A stretch of DNA of 64,000 nucleotides. It comes from Lodderomyces elongisporus (lineage: Eukaryota > Ascomycota > Pichiomycetes > Serinales > Debaryomycetaceae). Positions within the stretch are counted from its first letter, which is position 1; each line of letters begins with the position of its first letter. The position numbers and the translations under genes were made by a program. The notes beneath the pieces were generated by a model. It searched no databases and had not been told where the DNA came from. It saw nothing but the letters and a program-made list of their open reading frames with translations. This document shows positions 30,074 to 41,961 of the stretch, one piece after another. Where the stretch lies: positions 1,798,001 to 1,862,000 of the forward strand of contig NC_083674.1 of NCBI RefSeq assembly GCF_030384665.1. The letters run 5' to 3'.

Positions 30074-30646
30074 GAGTTTTGGGGAGGTGGGGAGGTGGAA
30101 AATTACAAGGAAATATCTGAGACTCAATTTCTGCACATTCGATTTTGTGTTTCCTTTTCCTTTTTCCTTTTTCCTTTGGGAGAATTAATTAACATTCAAT
30201 CCACCCGCAACAATCAACAAAAATCTATCCCTTAAAAACACACGCTATTTTCAATCCGAAACCTCCTTACTATGTATTTTATATCATAGATAGCTATAGT
30301 ATATATATATATTATTCTTTTCAGATTCTTTATAAAAGCCTACAAAAAATAAAAAAAACAAAAGCGTTTCATATTTTCATCCCTACTTTAATTTTAATCT
30401 GCCTTTTTCTGATGTTGAGTTCCTTTACAATTGAGATTCAGTATCCAACAATCGGATTGGTCCCAAGCCGAAAAAAAAAAAAAATAAAATGAAAAAAAAA
30501 AAAAATTTAATTGAAAACAATTTTTGTGTTTGAGAGCAACAATCATTGAGCGCAATGTATGAAGAGAAGTTCCCCCCCTCCACTCCCCACTCCCCACTCC
30601 CCACTCCCCACTCCCCGCCTCTTACCTCCCCACCTCCCCAAAACTC
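30074..30646. repeat. Perfect 22-bp inverted repeat, 529-bp spacer
   Basis: The G-rich stretch at 30074-30095 (gagttttgggg then aggtggggagg) is the exact reverse complement of 30625-30646. The arms flank the C-rich array. Both arms lie in otherwise similar simple repeats, so the pair could come from shared low-complexity origin rather than a mobile element. Confidence 0.7.
30572..30618 (-). repeat. C-rich heptamer array; G-quadruplex-capable on the minus strand
   Basis: Five tandem CTCCCCA units within a cytosine-rich block. The minus strand reads repeated GGGGAGT, giving at least five G4 runs with 3-base loops, a strong intramolecular quadruplex pattern. It lies about 0.9 kb upstream of the GH63 start. 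Confidence 0.75.
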
Positions 30647-31493
30647 TTTAGTTCTGTGTCCACACGGCCACAAAGACTTTAGGGCCTAATATTCTGGAGT
30701 TGGCAGTTTTGTGGGCTGTTAACTACTATATTTTACTTTCATAATCTGGATTTGATTGCATCCTATTGTTTCCTGTACTAAATCAAATCAGTCGTATTGA
30801 TTTGAAACGAAAAAGAAAAGAAAAGGAAAAGAGGAAGAGTTTACAAAAAACAAAAATAGAATAAATGTTCACGAAATATTTTGCGTTTCTAAATGGTTAC
30901 AAAAACCATGCTCATTTTCAAACTAAATCACCAGTTTTTGAAATTAATCAAGAGACAGATTCAAAGACTCCAAATTTCAAAAGTGTAAAGAAGAAGGTGT
31001 AGATGTCCATTAGAGAGACGACAGAATGTTTTAGTTTGAATTTTTTTTGTTTTGTTCTTTCTTCTTTCTTCTTTCTTTTTTCTTTTCGTAAATAATTTAT
31101 TGGGAAATCTAAGCATGCAACGAAGACTGCTTGCCAGTATAATTTAATTTTTTTTATTTTTTTTGCCTTTTGTTGGTGATTTCATCACAACCCAACATTG
31201 CAAACTTTTTGCAACCAAACAAAGCTTTCAAAAGGACTTTCTATGCAAAAAAAAAGATAAAGAGACTATATTCTTCTTCTTTTTTTTGGTCTATTCACTC
31301 CGGCAGATAACAAAGTGCATTCACAACCCAGACCTTTTTGCTTGTTTTGACATATTACTTCCAATCTGATAAGTATCTGTGTGAGAGTACGGACGGGGGA
31401 AAGAGGAAAAGGGAAAGGAAAAGTAGAGAAGAAAAGAGATTGTTTTTACTGTATTTACATATGGTCACAACAATATTCTAAATACTGTTTCAT

Positions 31494-33101
31494 TCATCTA
31501 CCAGTATATTTCTTTTCAAATGGCCTCACTAGATTGTACCCTATAAATGCAAATACGATATTCAATTCGAATGAGATATCGCCGCCATCTGCCCCAATAC
31601 TTCTCGCAATTACTCCCTGGTACCATGTTTGGTCCATTGACAATACTGTTGAACATATTCCAAAAGCAAAACCCACAACTCCTGCGATTCCCACTGGAAG
31701 GGTGCTTCTATCGTTAAAGTTGGATACATCATACCCTTTGAAGCCTCGTCTATATACAAAGTGCTCGGCAAGAGAAAGCCCAATGTATATAGAGACATTG
31801 TATCCGATAATGGAGAGGAAATTGGACATTGCAGACTCAAACACATAATATGCTGGGATGGCAAATGCAAGAGAGATCAAGTTACCAGCAATACACCATG
31901 CAATACGTGGCACCTTGGCAAACTTGGACCATATACACTGGATTGCAAGGGAAAGCGAATAACCGCCACTCAAATTGTTTTGCACTGCCGATAATGCCAA
32001 AATCACCACGAGAAATCTATAACCCTGGTTATGATTGTTTCCACAAAGAATCTCATAAATCAACCCACCAAACGAGTTTTCATTATACGCATCTTGAAAA
32101 CGGCCGGGCTTGTTTATACTCGTGGTGATCGCAGCTCCCAAGATACACGAGCCTATCGCAGGTATACTCAACCCAGATATCATTGCCAAAGACACTTTCC
32201 ACGATTTCCTATTGGGGTTGAAATAAACAAGGTAATCGCTTGCACTCGGTGACCAACCAGCAGTGAATCCAAACATCACCACAATATAACTCAACACATT
32301 CCCCGCCTTTGTAGCACTCGAACCTTCATCGTGTCCCCAGTCAAACGCCCTTTCACTAGCAAATTTACCAATAATGACCAAATACACCACAAATGTAGGT
32401 ATCCAAGCATACCGCTCGTAAAGATGCACAATTTTGTATCCAAACACCGATAAAACACAAACACAAAGTACAAGTATCAAGCACCCTATCCAAGGCTTAA
32501 AGTTATGATTCACCGAGTTGAGCAATTGGGCACACGGAATAACATTTATCGCATTCCATCCTATGCACGATATGACATTAAAAAATGCAAAAACACGACC
32601 CATAATATTACCAGTGAGATACCGTGACACTATTTGTTGTCGAAGCCCAAACTTCATGCCAAACAAGCAAAATAACCCCACCGGTATACTACCAATTATA
32701 GAAAATAAAACTATTATGACGACTGTTGTGCTAAAACTCAACCCCATAACAATCCCCACTGAACCAGTACTCAAGGCAGATACCGCCATTTGTGGAGTAA
32801 AGAAGATTGTAAATGCATTCAACAAATTATTGTCGTCTTTATCCTCGGGCTCTACTTTTTCAATACCACGAATCTCTGCATTCATCAAAAGTCCAATCCT
32901 GTCAACAAAATTGGTAACCTTTGCATCCTGTGTCCCGTCCAGCTGCTCGTCTTCAATGATTGACGAATTTTCACTAATATTCAATGCATTTAGTTGGGTC
33001 TTTTCATCTTTAAAGTCTCCTTCTCTTTCTCCATCTCCTTCTCCTTCCCATGGCTCGTGCGACTCTATGACCTGCTCATCGTCAACGTATTTTTTAGACA
33101 T
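31494..33101 (-). CDS. Purine-cytosine permease (FCY2 family, NCS1)
   Basis: 535 residues, the size of yeast Fcy2 (533). An acidic hydrophilic tail of about 90 residues is followed by about twelve membrane helices. Family blocks include GFTAGWSPSASDY (about residues 275-290), EHFVYRRGF and the carboxyl end NLVRPFEKKY-GR, which line up with Fcy2. It imports cytosine, adenine, guanine and hypoxanthine with protons and in Candida is the entry route of flucytosine. Related fungi carry several paralogues (FCY2, FCY21, FCY22), so the exact one is not assigned. A CGG-inverted repeat lies about 0.5 kb upstream. Confidence 0.92.
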   Translation of the reverse strand: MSKKYVDDEQVIESHEPWEGEGDGEREGDFKDEKTQLNALNISENSSIIEDEQLDGTQDAKVTNFVDRIGLLMNAEIRGIEKVEPEDKDDNNLLNAFTIFFTPQMAVSALSTGSVGIVMGLSFSTTVVIIVLFSIIGSIPVGLFCLFGMKFGLRQQIVSRYLTGNIMGRVFAFFNVISCIGWNAINVIPCAQLLNSVNHNFKPWIGCLILVLCVCVLSVFGYKIVHLYERYAWIPTFVVYLVIIGKFASERAFDWGHDEGSSATKAGNVLSYIVVMFGFTAGWSPSASDYLVYFNPNRKSWKVSLAMISGLSIPAIGSCILGAAITTSINKPGRFQDAYNENSFGGLIYEILCGNNHNQGYRFLVVILALSAVQNNLSGGYSLSLAIQCIWSKFAKVPRIAWCIAGNLISLAFAIPAYYVFESAMSNFLSIIGYNVSIYIGLSLAEHFVYRRGFKGYDVSNFNDRSTLPVGIAGVVGFAFGICSTVLSMDQTWYQGVIARSIGADGGDISFELNIVFAFIGYNLVRPFEKKYTGR

Positions 33102-34456
33102 GTTTATAAACCGACTCTTCTAGTTCAAGCACCCCAAAATAAGTGGAAGATGTAGAGAAATGAATAAATATTGTACAATCTTTCAAGGAAGTGATGAAAG
33201 GAGGAAAAGAGAAAAGAAAACATGAACAGTTTAAATCTATTATTTTATTTCATAAATATCAATCTTTTATTTTTCCAATCAGTCAGAAAAACATCCCCAC
33301 CCTCTTGCCGCCTGTGACAAAAGACTCCGATTTGTGATCTTATCATTCGATACAATTGGAAAGAGGAAAGAAAAAAAAAATTTCTATCTTTCGGGCGTCA
33401 CTCTTCAGATTGAAATATTTTTATTTTTTTTATTTTTTTTTATTTATTTTGTTCTTTCTCACTCTATCTATCTTTTTATTTCTTTGTGATAAGCATTTGT
33501 GCACAGCTGTCACTCAAATTCACAAAATAGTTGAAGTTAATTACTTATCTAAGCCCGCTTTGGTTCGGCGCTTGAAAATTGAAATTTGGTTTTTGTACGG
33601 CTCCAAACCGAGTCGACACGGCAAAACAAAGACAATCTAGTTGTACATAGACACGTATATAGAAGGAGAGGAGAGACAGGAAATCGTGTTTACTAAAAGA
33701 TAAAAAAAAAAAAAAAAGAAAATTCTTTAGTTTTTCAGATTATTCTTCCTTTTTGATTTTCCACTTTCTATTTTCCATCTTTTATCTTTCTTTTGTCGCT
33801 ACGATTGGAAAGCATTCCTTTGGAGACAATAAAAGATGTAACCAAATTGTCTCTTGTATCCTGTATTTTCTCTCTTGCATGTTCTTTTTCCCATGATGGA
33901 GAGAGTGCAACTAAATCCTTTATCATGCTTTTACATCTCATATCTACACACTAAAAGTGGGGTTTATAATATGTGTCACAAGTGCTTAGTATCTCAAAAG
34001 TAAGGGGAAATGCCAAGATAAGTTTGGTGGGTGAGGGTACTTTGTTGACGTTGATTTACGATATTTCAAAGAATACTTTTCATTTATTTGTCTCTATTTC
34101 TATTTTTATTTTTTTTTCATTATTTTTTTCTCCCATTTTTCGGTATATTACTTTGAAATTTTATTCTACCTGATGAGATGTCAAATCTTAAAAACAAAGA
34201 AGGAAGTAAATGGAAAAAGAACAACTAAAAAAAAAAAAAGAAAACACTAAGCGAGTTAAAAGTAAAAACAATTATAACAATGAGAAAACGAAGATGCAAA
34301 TAACTCTTACTTGTTAAAATGCTATTTGAGTCTATAAATGCCCTTTTGAACTGATGCAAATAAGATTATTGAATCGAATTTAAGAAAAAAAAAAAAATTC
34401 AAAAACTGAAAGACGAAAAAGAAAACTAATCAGAGTTTGCATCGGTACATTTTTTT
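33102..34456. other. Intergenic upstream of the FCY2-like gene
   Basis: Promoter of the FCY2-like permease and 3' flank of SNG1 (both minus strand). Mostly T-rich runs; includes the CGG-type site at 33598-33621. No gene seen; a frame near 33356-33640 is Phe/Leu low complexity. Confidence 0.7.
33598..33621. promoter_or_regulatory. Candidate zinc-cluster (Zn2Cys6) binding site
   Basis: CGG (33598-33600), seven bases, CCG (33608-33610), eight bases, CGG (33619-33621). An inverted CGG pair with a fixed spacer is the usual target of dimeric fungal Zn2Cys6 factors; Ppr1 of the pyrimidine pathway uses a six-base spacer. It is about 0.5 kb upstream of the FCY2-like ATG. Function is inferred. Confidence 0.35.
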
Positions 34457-36073
34457 TTAAACGCCTTGTTGCCCTTTCTCTCCTTTTTTCTCCTCTTCCT
34501 GTTTTCTTGCTCTAGCTTCAGCCTCTGCCTTGGCAGCTGCTTGTGCTCTTTTAGCCATGGTTTTACCAAAAAGTACAACAACAAATGGAAAAATCAATGT
34601 CAAGACTGCCCACCAAGCAATCAAAATACCAAAATTACGACCCAATTGACCCTTGTAAACGTCGAAAAACACAGTCTTTGTGGCTTCAAAACTATTGTGT
34701 ATAGGTATAGCATAGCCATATCTATAGAATCGATTCATCAATGCAATTGGACCAAATGTTGGTGATATGTTGATGACAACCCATGACAACATCCAGCATC
34801 CAAGGAATGGAGGATGAATCATAATCAAAGTCATTGCCATGATTTCGTTGGCCAATCCCACAGCACACATTGTCAAGAAAGCAATACACCAGTAAACTAG
34901 GAACCCTGATTTTCCATACGTGACGGTAAAATCAACTTGGAAAGCCAACGTCACCAAACCAAAAAACAATGAAATGATAACGTAGGTAAGGATGGACGAC
35001 AAGTATCGGTATAGCATAAAATGCGGTTTCTTTACTCCGGATTTTGCAGCGATTTGGTGTGCCTCGGTGAAAAAGTTGAATACAAAAAATGTAAGAATAA
35101 TCATGTAGATAAAACCAACCTGACATGGCGCAACCAAAACAGGGTCGGTGAATGGAGCTCGATCAAGAAATTCAAAAACCAATGGCAGGCTCAAAAGAGC
35201 AATCTTGGATGCTGAATTGATATCGATGGTACTATTGATAATCTTGGATACCATATTGGGCTGTTCTTTTAACCAAAGTTTTTCAATTGCCTGAACTTGA
35301 GGGGTGATGTACAGTTGCATGTTAAGGAAATCTCTGCCCGTTTCATATCGCGAAATTACCGTGTTGGCTGTAACATTGTAGCTAGAATCGCCATTTTTGA
35401 GTGCATTGTAGTAGTTGTATGTTGCATTGGGAAGTACGTGGATAGAGCTCCAGTACTCTTGGTGGTGGATGAGTCGATTTATCTCATCTTCAATACTATT
35501 TTCGTTGACATCTGCTCTCTTTTTAAACTGAGTCAGACTGTAAATATACCAATCGCCATGTTCTTTCGCCGTTGCAGACCGCAACAATTGGTCCATAGAG
35601 TTTCCAAACACTGGCTCAACTCCCTCAATTGTTTGATCGTCTTCAATCACAACCAACATCTTCAAGTTTTTGTACCTACTAGATCTTTGATAATAAGAAC
35701 CCCAATAAATAGAAAATGCAGCCAAAATGAAAACACACAACATCAAGTTATTGAGCAAAAATCGTTTTACCAAACGACGTCTGTGATGCTTGTAATCCTC
35801 ACTGAAGAACGAATGGCCACTTCCTTTAGTAGCAGGTGCATCAGGAGGAGGATTGGTAAAAGTAGAAGGAGGGCCCTGTTGATTTTTTGGAATATTCTCA
35901 GAACCATTCTTTGACTTATTTTGAAGCTGGGATTGCTCTGGGTTCCCGCCAATTTCCTCTAGCACTACCTCATTTCTTTGAGGAACATCTTCCTCCAACG
36001 GGCTATCATCGGAGACTGAAGAGTTTGCCCGCTCGTTGCCGGACATTTCCTTGTCAAAACTATTTTTTTCCAT
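34457..36073 (-). CDS. SNG1: SNG1-family membrane protein (DUF3533)
   Basis: 538 residues from the ATG at 36073; ten upstream codons lead to a TTG and are excluded. An acidic/polar tail of about 100 residues is followed by one membrane helix (about residues 107-126, LLNNLMLCVFILAAFSIYW), a large extracytoplasmic loop with several Asn-X-Ser/Thr sites, then about five helices and a basic, Ala/Glu-rich tail. This layout and length match yeast Sng1 (547), a plasma-membrane protein linked to nitrosoguanidine resistance and lipid asymmetry. It is alone on the minus strand between two large intergenic regions. Confidence 0.9.
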   Translation of the reverse strand: MEKNSFDKEMSGNERANSSVSDDSPLEEDVPQRNEVVLEEIGGNPEQSQLQNKSKNGSENIPKNQQGPPSTFTNPPPDAPATKGSGHSFFSEDYKHHRRRLVKRFLLNNLMLCVFILAAFSIYWGSYYQRSSRYKNLKMLVVIEDDQTIEGVEPVFGNSMDQLLRSATAKEHGDWYIYSLTQFKKRADVNENSIEDEINRLIHHQEYWSSIHVLPNATYNYYNALKNGDSSYNVTANTVISRYETGRDFLNMQLYITPQVQAIEKLWLKEQPNMVSKIINSTIDINSASKIALLSLPLVFEFLDRAPFTDPVLVAPCQVGFIYMIILTFFVFNFFTEAHQIAAKSGVKKPHFMLYRYLSSILTYVIISLFFGLVTLAFQVDFTVTYGKSGFLVYWCIAFLTMCAVGLANEIMAMTLIMIHPPFLGCWMLSWVVINISPTFGPIALMNRFYRYGYAIPIHNSFEATKTVFFDVYKGQLGRNFGILIAWWAVLTLIFPFVVVLFGKTMAKRAQAAAKAEAEARARKQEEEKKGEKGQQGV

Positions 36074-38130
36074 GTAGATGTGTTTGTCAAAGACCAAAAT
36101 CAAAATGTTTTAAAAATGCTTCAATTAACGTGTTGAGATAAAACTCGATGGTGAGGGTTCTAGCAGCAAATAAAGATATATATATATATGTGTGTGTGTG
36201 TGTGTTTGTGTGTGTACTTGCGTGCTGATTACATATATCCATGCTTGTATAAGATGAGATCCAGCTTCATTCGTCAAGTGATGCGCCTAAAATTGTAAAA
36301 TCCGTACTCAAATGGAACAAAAATAGCGTATCTAGACATTTGGAATGACAAAGAAAATTTCTCCAAAAACAGGAAATGCATAAAAATGCATAAAAATGCT
36401 TCAAAAAAAAAAGCAATTTCCATCAGCACTGTTTTGTGATGACAAATTCAAAAGATCCCAAAAAAAATATAAAATTGTGAGAACGAAAGTGAAAATGAAA
36501 AGAAAATTTCGGAACGTATATCCGATACTTCACACACACACACACTCTCTCTCTCTCACTCACTATTTTTTTATTATTTTTAATTTATTATTGCTTTGTT
36601 TATGGATTACAAAGCAGAACCAGAAAAAAAATGCGGCGTTAAGACGGAGCTTACAATCACGTGAAATCCGTTTTTTTCTCTCTCTCTCTCTCTCTCTCTA
36701 TTTACTCCGTTAGCTTAATAATCGCAATTTTAACAAATAGCTCCGACCCGTCTCCAAATTCATTGTTTTAAAAAAATTGTTTACCCGGCAAAACATATAT
36801 TGATCAATTTGGCTCGTTTCAAGTTTGAATCTGTAGTTGGTCAATTCTCAATTTATTTGCCAAACTTTTAAACGCATGGACGTCAATCAATTCTTTCATT
36901 CTTCCTTTCTTCTTTTCTTCTTTTCTTTTCTTCTTCTTCTTCTTTTTTTGTTTTGAAGACAATTTAGGAAATTGAGTATTGAGTTTAGCTTGTGGAAGAT
37001 TATTTTTGACAACACATTTTTCAAGTAAGACGTTGCAAAATTATGAATAACTGCTTTGTCTTTTCATCTTTCTTCTTCAGCTTCTTGTTTCAGATAGTTC
37101 AGAACAGTCAGGATAAAGCTTGAACCAGTACTCCTTCATTTCCATTATTTATATATTTTTTTTTCTTGTTATTCCTTAGTTGAATAATAGAATTATTAGA
37201 GTAGACTAAAATATGATCCATAACTAACCAATATCTAGATGATATAATCTTTACTTTATTCTTGCAACCAAATATTAATGAGAATGTGGTACCTTTTATC
37301 AGTGTCTCACTTTAACGTCGCATAAAATCTTTAGCTTTTGCGACATTGGACACAGAAAGCGCGCGTGAGACATTTTTTTTTGTTCCTTCTTTATTTAGAA
37401 AAAAAGAAAAAAAGATTGCGAGTTTTGAATCCAATATATCAATTGTCCTTTCAAATAGAGAATGCTTTTGAATTTTTCTCTGTTCTTGTTTTATTTTATT
37501 TTATTTTTCTATTTTGGAGGTTTTTGAACCATTTGAATCAATCCAACATCACCCGTTCACTCAATCACCAACTGTTTTATATTACTACCATAGACCTAAG
37601 GGACACCCCCATATAGCACAATTTTCTTTGTTTTCCCTTTTTTTTTTCTTATTCCGTCATTTCATTTCAGTCCGTCCATCGTTCACCCATTGCTGTTTTG
37701 TATTAATTGCTTTTTTATTGTTCAGTTATTTCGCTTTTCCCTCCGTCCCCCTCCGTCCCCCACCATTCCCCACCAAACTGATCATAGGAACCTTTTCTGT
37801 TTCTTTTTTTAACGTTCTCCTTACCCTTATCCTTACACCTCCCCACCCCTCCACATCCTTCCGTGATTCCCAATTTTGGCAACAATATCAAAAATCTTAT
37901 TTTAGTTTTTCAATCACTAAACACTTTGAGAATAAGGATCGAATCGATTTGATTAGATATAAGAGAGTGAAACACTTATTGATAAATTCCAACATTTTTA
38001 TTTTCATTACTGCTTTTCATTCCTTATATATTTTTTTTTTGTTCTTTGGGATTTTATTTTAGTCTATTTTCTTTTCACTTTTTTTTTTTAACTTTCCCAA
38101 TCTTATTTATCATTCAAATCAGTAACAGCT
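36074..38130. other. 2-kb divergent promoter region (SNG1 / HFI1)
   Basis: No gene seen. Contains AT then GT repeats near 36178-36215, ACAC/TCTC runs near 36534-36560, a CACGTG at 36658-36663, a CT run (36678-36700) and long T-runs. Frames near 37338-38062 are Phe/Ser/Pro low complexity with non-ATG starts. Confidence 0.7.
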
Positions 38131-39888
38131 ATGGCGACCAAGGTAATATCATCGGGGTTAAACCCGTTGAAAAATGGCAGCAGCAGCAGCACTACACAAG
38201 TCAAAACAGAGTCGAAACCCCATGTTCCAGCTAGATCATCAAGCGGAGCGAACCACTCACAACAACAACAACAACAACAACAACAACAGCAATTACCACC
38301 AACCACATCGCATCAGCATCCGCAGCAGCATCATCTGCAACACAGAGTCAAGTCTGGAAAGCGCTTGGAATTAGAAAAGTTAATTCGAGAATTCCAAAAC
38401 AAGCTAGGGAAGAATTGGGAAAAATACCATGAAACACTTAGTCTTTTCCTCGTTGGTAAGCTTTCAAGACCGGAGTTGATATCAACAATCACACCTTTCT
38501 TGAAGGAGCACAACCTATTCCGATACCATAACAAACTACTCATGCTCAATTTTGCCAATTCATTAAAAGACGGTGGCTCATATGACACCACAAATGAATT
38601 TGCATCATTCTGGAATAAAAGGCTATCTAAAAGCACTCGAAATGTCAAGAGCACTCAATACGAAAAATTCAAACAGAATATCATGGGTTTGCCAATTAAA
38701 GAACGACGGAGAATCAAGAATATCACACGGGATAGTGGAAAGAGAAATAAACTCAATGCGGGTATCACTTTAACAAGACATACGTTGTTGCCCAAAATTC
38801 CAATGATACAGGATAAGGAGCAACAACAGATGCAAGTAAACAATTTGGTTCAATGGCAGCAAGATGTATTGAATGGTATCAATACCCCCATAGCTACTGA
38901 AAACTACGAGATACCAGATGCTGATAATTTGACCAAGACGATGTTGATGATTATGAGAGAACATGGGTTGACTGGCGGACTTAACGCTGGTGTTTTAGAA
39001 GTTCTTCTACTAGGATTGAAATCTCACATGAAAAACGTTGTTGAGAGCGCTATCGACGTGGCCAAATATAGGAAAAATAAGTACACCAATAATGATTATG
39101 TATCGTACGAGATGAAAAATGGCAGTGCAAGCAGCAGCGATGAGACAAGGAATTCAAAGAAAAGGAAGTTGGACCAGTCAGAACAGGACAGTGAAGGTGA
39201 GACAAACAACAAAGATATTATACTATCTGTCGAGGATTTGTACGATACATTTGAAATGTTCCCGCATTTGATTGAGCCAGGTGGTCCAAGACTTCGACTC
39301 TCAAATGTTTTACTTGAAAATGACGATTGTGTTTTGTCTAAAGATGAGTTAGGTTACACTTTACCTCCAAAGCCAGCTAGTCTCATGTTCAGCAACAATA
39401 ACAATAATATTAATAATAATAATAACAACAACAACAATGGTGTAGCAGTAGTGGAAAAGAAGGCAATCACAGCAGCAGAAGCTCCATTGAATCAATCTGC
39501 AGTATCTGGCAACAAGACTGGTTTAGTTTTGAATAACAACAATAATAATGTTACAACCACCGCGACGACGGGCCCAAGCACAAGCACAAGCACACCCGCA
39601 ACCTCAAACTCTTCAGATTTACAGTCAATAAAACCTGGTCATAATAGAAATGGTTCTGGCGTTGATCCGTTGCATGCATTACCTGCACCCTCGTCAGCAT
39701 CTCCTTCATCATCGTCGCCTCCTACACAATCACTATCACAGCAGCAACAACAGCAACAAAAACAACAACAACAACAACAAAGTTTGAAAGCGCAGATGCA
39801 ACTGGGCACTTTACCTAGACCGGACGCGCATATTGGCTCTACGGATGAGTTGAAATGGGTTCTACATGACCTTGTCTCTACAATGTAG
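38131..39888 (+). CDS. HFI1: SAGA complex subunit Hfi1/Ada1
   Basis: 585 residues. After a Ser/Gln-rich start with a poly-Gln run, residues about 72-160 form the SAGA Ada1 amino domain (LEKLIREFQNKLGKNWEKYHETLSLFLVGKLSRPEL...). Residues about 282-330 (HGLTGGLNAGVLEVLLLGLKSHMKNVVESAIDVAKYRKNKY, seen in the translation) are the histone-fold region that pairs with Spt7. The remainder is low complexity with Asn and Gln runs. Hfi1 is a core structural subunit of the SAGA histone acetyltransferase. The ATG at 38131 has an A-rich context. The stop lies 55 bp from the stop of the convergent gene. Confidence 0.93.
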   Translation: MATKVISSGLNPLKNGSSSSTTQVKTESKPHVPARSSSGANHSQQQQQQQQQQQLPPTTSHQHPQQHHLQHRVKSGKRLELEKLIREFQNKLGKNWEKYHETLSLFLVGKLSRPELISTITPFLKEHNLFRYHNKLLMLNFANSLKDGGSYDTTNEFASFWNKRLSKSTRNVKSTQYEKFKQNIMGLPIKERRRIKNITRDSGKRNKLNAGITLTRHTLLPKIPMIQDKEQQQMQVNNLVQWQQDVLNGINTPIATENYEIPDADNLTKTMLMIMREHGLTGGLNAGVLEVLLLGLKSHMKNVVESAIDVAKYRKNKYTNNDYVSYEMKNGSASSSDETRNSKKRKLDQSEQDSEGETNNKDIILSVEDLYDTFEMFPHLIEPGGPRLRLSNVLLENDDCVLSKDELGYTLPPKPASLMFSNNNNNINNNNNNNNNGVAVVEKKAITAAEAPLNQSAVSGNKTGLVLNNNNNNVTTTATTGPSTSTSTPATSNSSDLQSIKPGHNRNGSGVDPLHALPAPSSASPSSSSPPTQSLSQQQQQQQKQQQQQQSLKAQMQLGTLPRPDAHIGSTDELKWVLHDLVSTM

Positions 39889-39943
39889 ATTCGTATAATT
39901 TTTTGAGGAGCGATTAGAATAATACACGTATTTTGTTCGTTTT

Positions 39944-41921
39944 CTACATAACCATAGATTTCTTAGCACAAAGTGTAGTCAAACTTAGATCCCGTAATTT
40001 TTTGGCCATTATATCCAGTTTCATCTCGGCAAGCACCAAGACTTTACTTTGGCCCAGAATCCATCTTGCTAATGTAGTCTCGGCCTCACCAGCATTCGCA
40101 CAAATATCGGTACCAGCATTGTCATGGCTAACACGTCGCAGCTGGTTAGTAAAAGATTTTTCAATCAATGTTAACATTTCAACTTGTGACAGCAGGGGCG
40201 AGACATGAGACATGTCCAAAACGACCAATTTTGTATCAAACAGAGTAGGTACAGTAGTACCACTCTTTCCTTTTCCTTTTCTGACTCCATTAACTGAAAT
40301 GATATGAACCACAAAGGTAGCGTTATCGACGTCGATGATTGGCTGATTTTTGATCAGCAAGATGGACTTGTTTTGATCATTTCTATCAATTGGTATCTTT
40401 TGACTATCAAACAAAGAGCGTTGATCAATTGTGGTGTTTGAAATCAAGTCCCTCAACGTATTATTATTTTCGATAATGTCGCTGTTGTCGCTGTTGTCGC
40501 TGTTGTCGTTGCAGTCAGCACCTTTAGTAATCCCCACGCACTGGTAGTACAAACAGATATCCCAATTATGCATTTTGGATGCACTATAGTCCAACAATGG
40601 TTGTATCAACCTTGAAGTTATTGTACAACCTGATACACATTGGGTGACAATGGTTACATTTGAGCCACGTAATGTACTGCATGCCAAATGAGAAAATTCA
40701 TCAATGATAAATGATGAAGGTGTCCCAATCTTGAACTCTTTGCTAAAGAGCAGCGGATTTGTTCCTGGTTCAGAGTCCGTCAAGGCATAAACTCGAACTT
40801 TATGCTGATAATCCATTATTGAGTTTTCTAAAATGCGTCTATGTTCATCGTGTTTCTTGATCTTTTGAGCAATTGTGTCGTATCTAGACTTTAATTGATC
40901 AAATTCAGCTTCTTCCCTTTCACCCTTATTTAGTTCAGATGCAAGTTGCTTATTGAGAATACTTAATTGAGCCTGCAAAGTTTTCTTATTTTGAGAATAA
41001 TTGTTCATCATCTCTTCGGTAACCCGTATTTTTGATTTTGTTTCATTCACCATCTCTAACAAGTTTATTTTTGCTGTACTAGCTTTTCGATATCCTTCTC
41101 TAGCTTGTTCAAACTCGCTGTTCTTTACACCCAACTTTAATTGCGAATCATTGCGTGCCTTTTCGGTGCTCTCAAGTTTAGCATGCAGTTCCTTCTCAAT
41201 TATAGCCACTTCTTGCTCGTATCTTTCTCTATTTACATTTTCTTCCATTCCGATAGTATCCCGCACTTTTGTAACCTCTTCCTTTAATGTTTCAATTTGT
41301 TTATTTAATTCGGTATAGTCAAATTTCTTTACCTCATCTAATTCTTGCATCATCTCGAATTCCAACTCCCTGAACTGATTATCCAATTTGATTTGATTTT
41401 CTTCAAGTTTTATGTCAATTAATTTTTCCTCATTGGCAACTGCTTTAAGTACTGTTTCCTCCATAAACTCAAACTTTACATTATATTGGTTTATTTCGTC
41501 CTTGATAGTTTCTACTTTTTGTGCAAAATTTCGATGTATGCGTCGTAATCTGTGAAGATCTTCATTGAGCCTTGCTACCTGCTGTTGCTTTTCACGGTAT
41601 TGGTCATTTACTGCGTAAAATTGATTATTTAGTTCGCTAGTTCTTGAGCTTACTAGGAAGTTCTGTGACACTTGTGGGTTCTGGGGTTTCTGATGAGCAG
41701 AGGACGAAATCAAACTCTCGCGTCTCGATGGGATCAATGTAGAATGATTTCTGTTGCCCAACCGTTCTTGAATTGATAATATCTGGTGTTTATACTCTTG
41801 AGAGAAGTTAGACACTGTTTTGTTACTACCATGAATGTTCAATTTGCTGTTGTTGCTGTTACTGTGGTTGTTGTTGTTGTTGCTGTTACTGTGGTTGTTG
41901 TTGTTGTTGCTGTTACTGTGG

Positions 41922-41961
<40 letters not shown>

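Larger units (their letters stand above)
29667..31493. other. 1.8-kb intergenic region upstream of the GH63 gene
   Basis: Between the start of the GH63 gene and the stop of the purine-cytosine permease (both minus strand). Contains a G-run (29810-29824), GAGTTTTGGGG-type repeats (30026-30098), a C-rich array (30572-30618) and a perfect 22-bp inverted repeat (30074-30095 / 30625-30646). No coding region is supported. Confidence 0.7.

Noticed and set aside
31381..33123. Plus-strand open frames over the FCY2-like permease
   Set aside because: Antisense shadows of a membrane-protein gene.
37338..38062. Two long Phe/Ser/Pro open frames upstream of HFI1
   Set aside because: T- and CT-rich low complexity with non-ATG starts; most likely promoter and leader.
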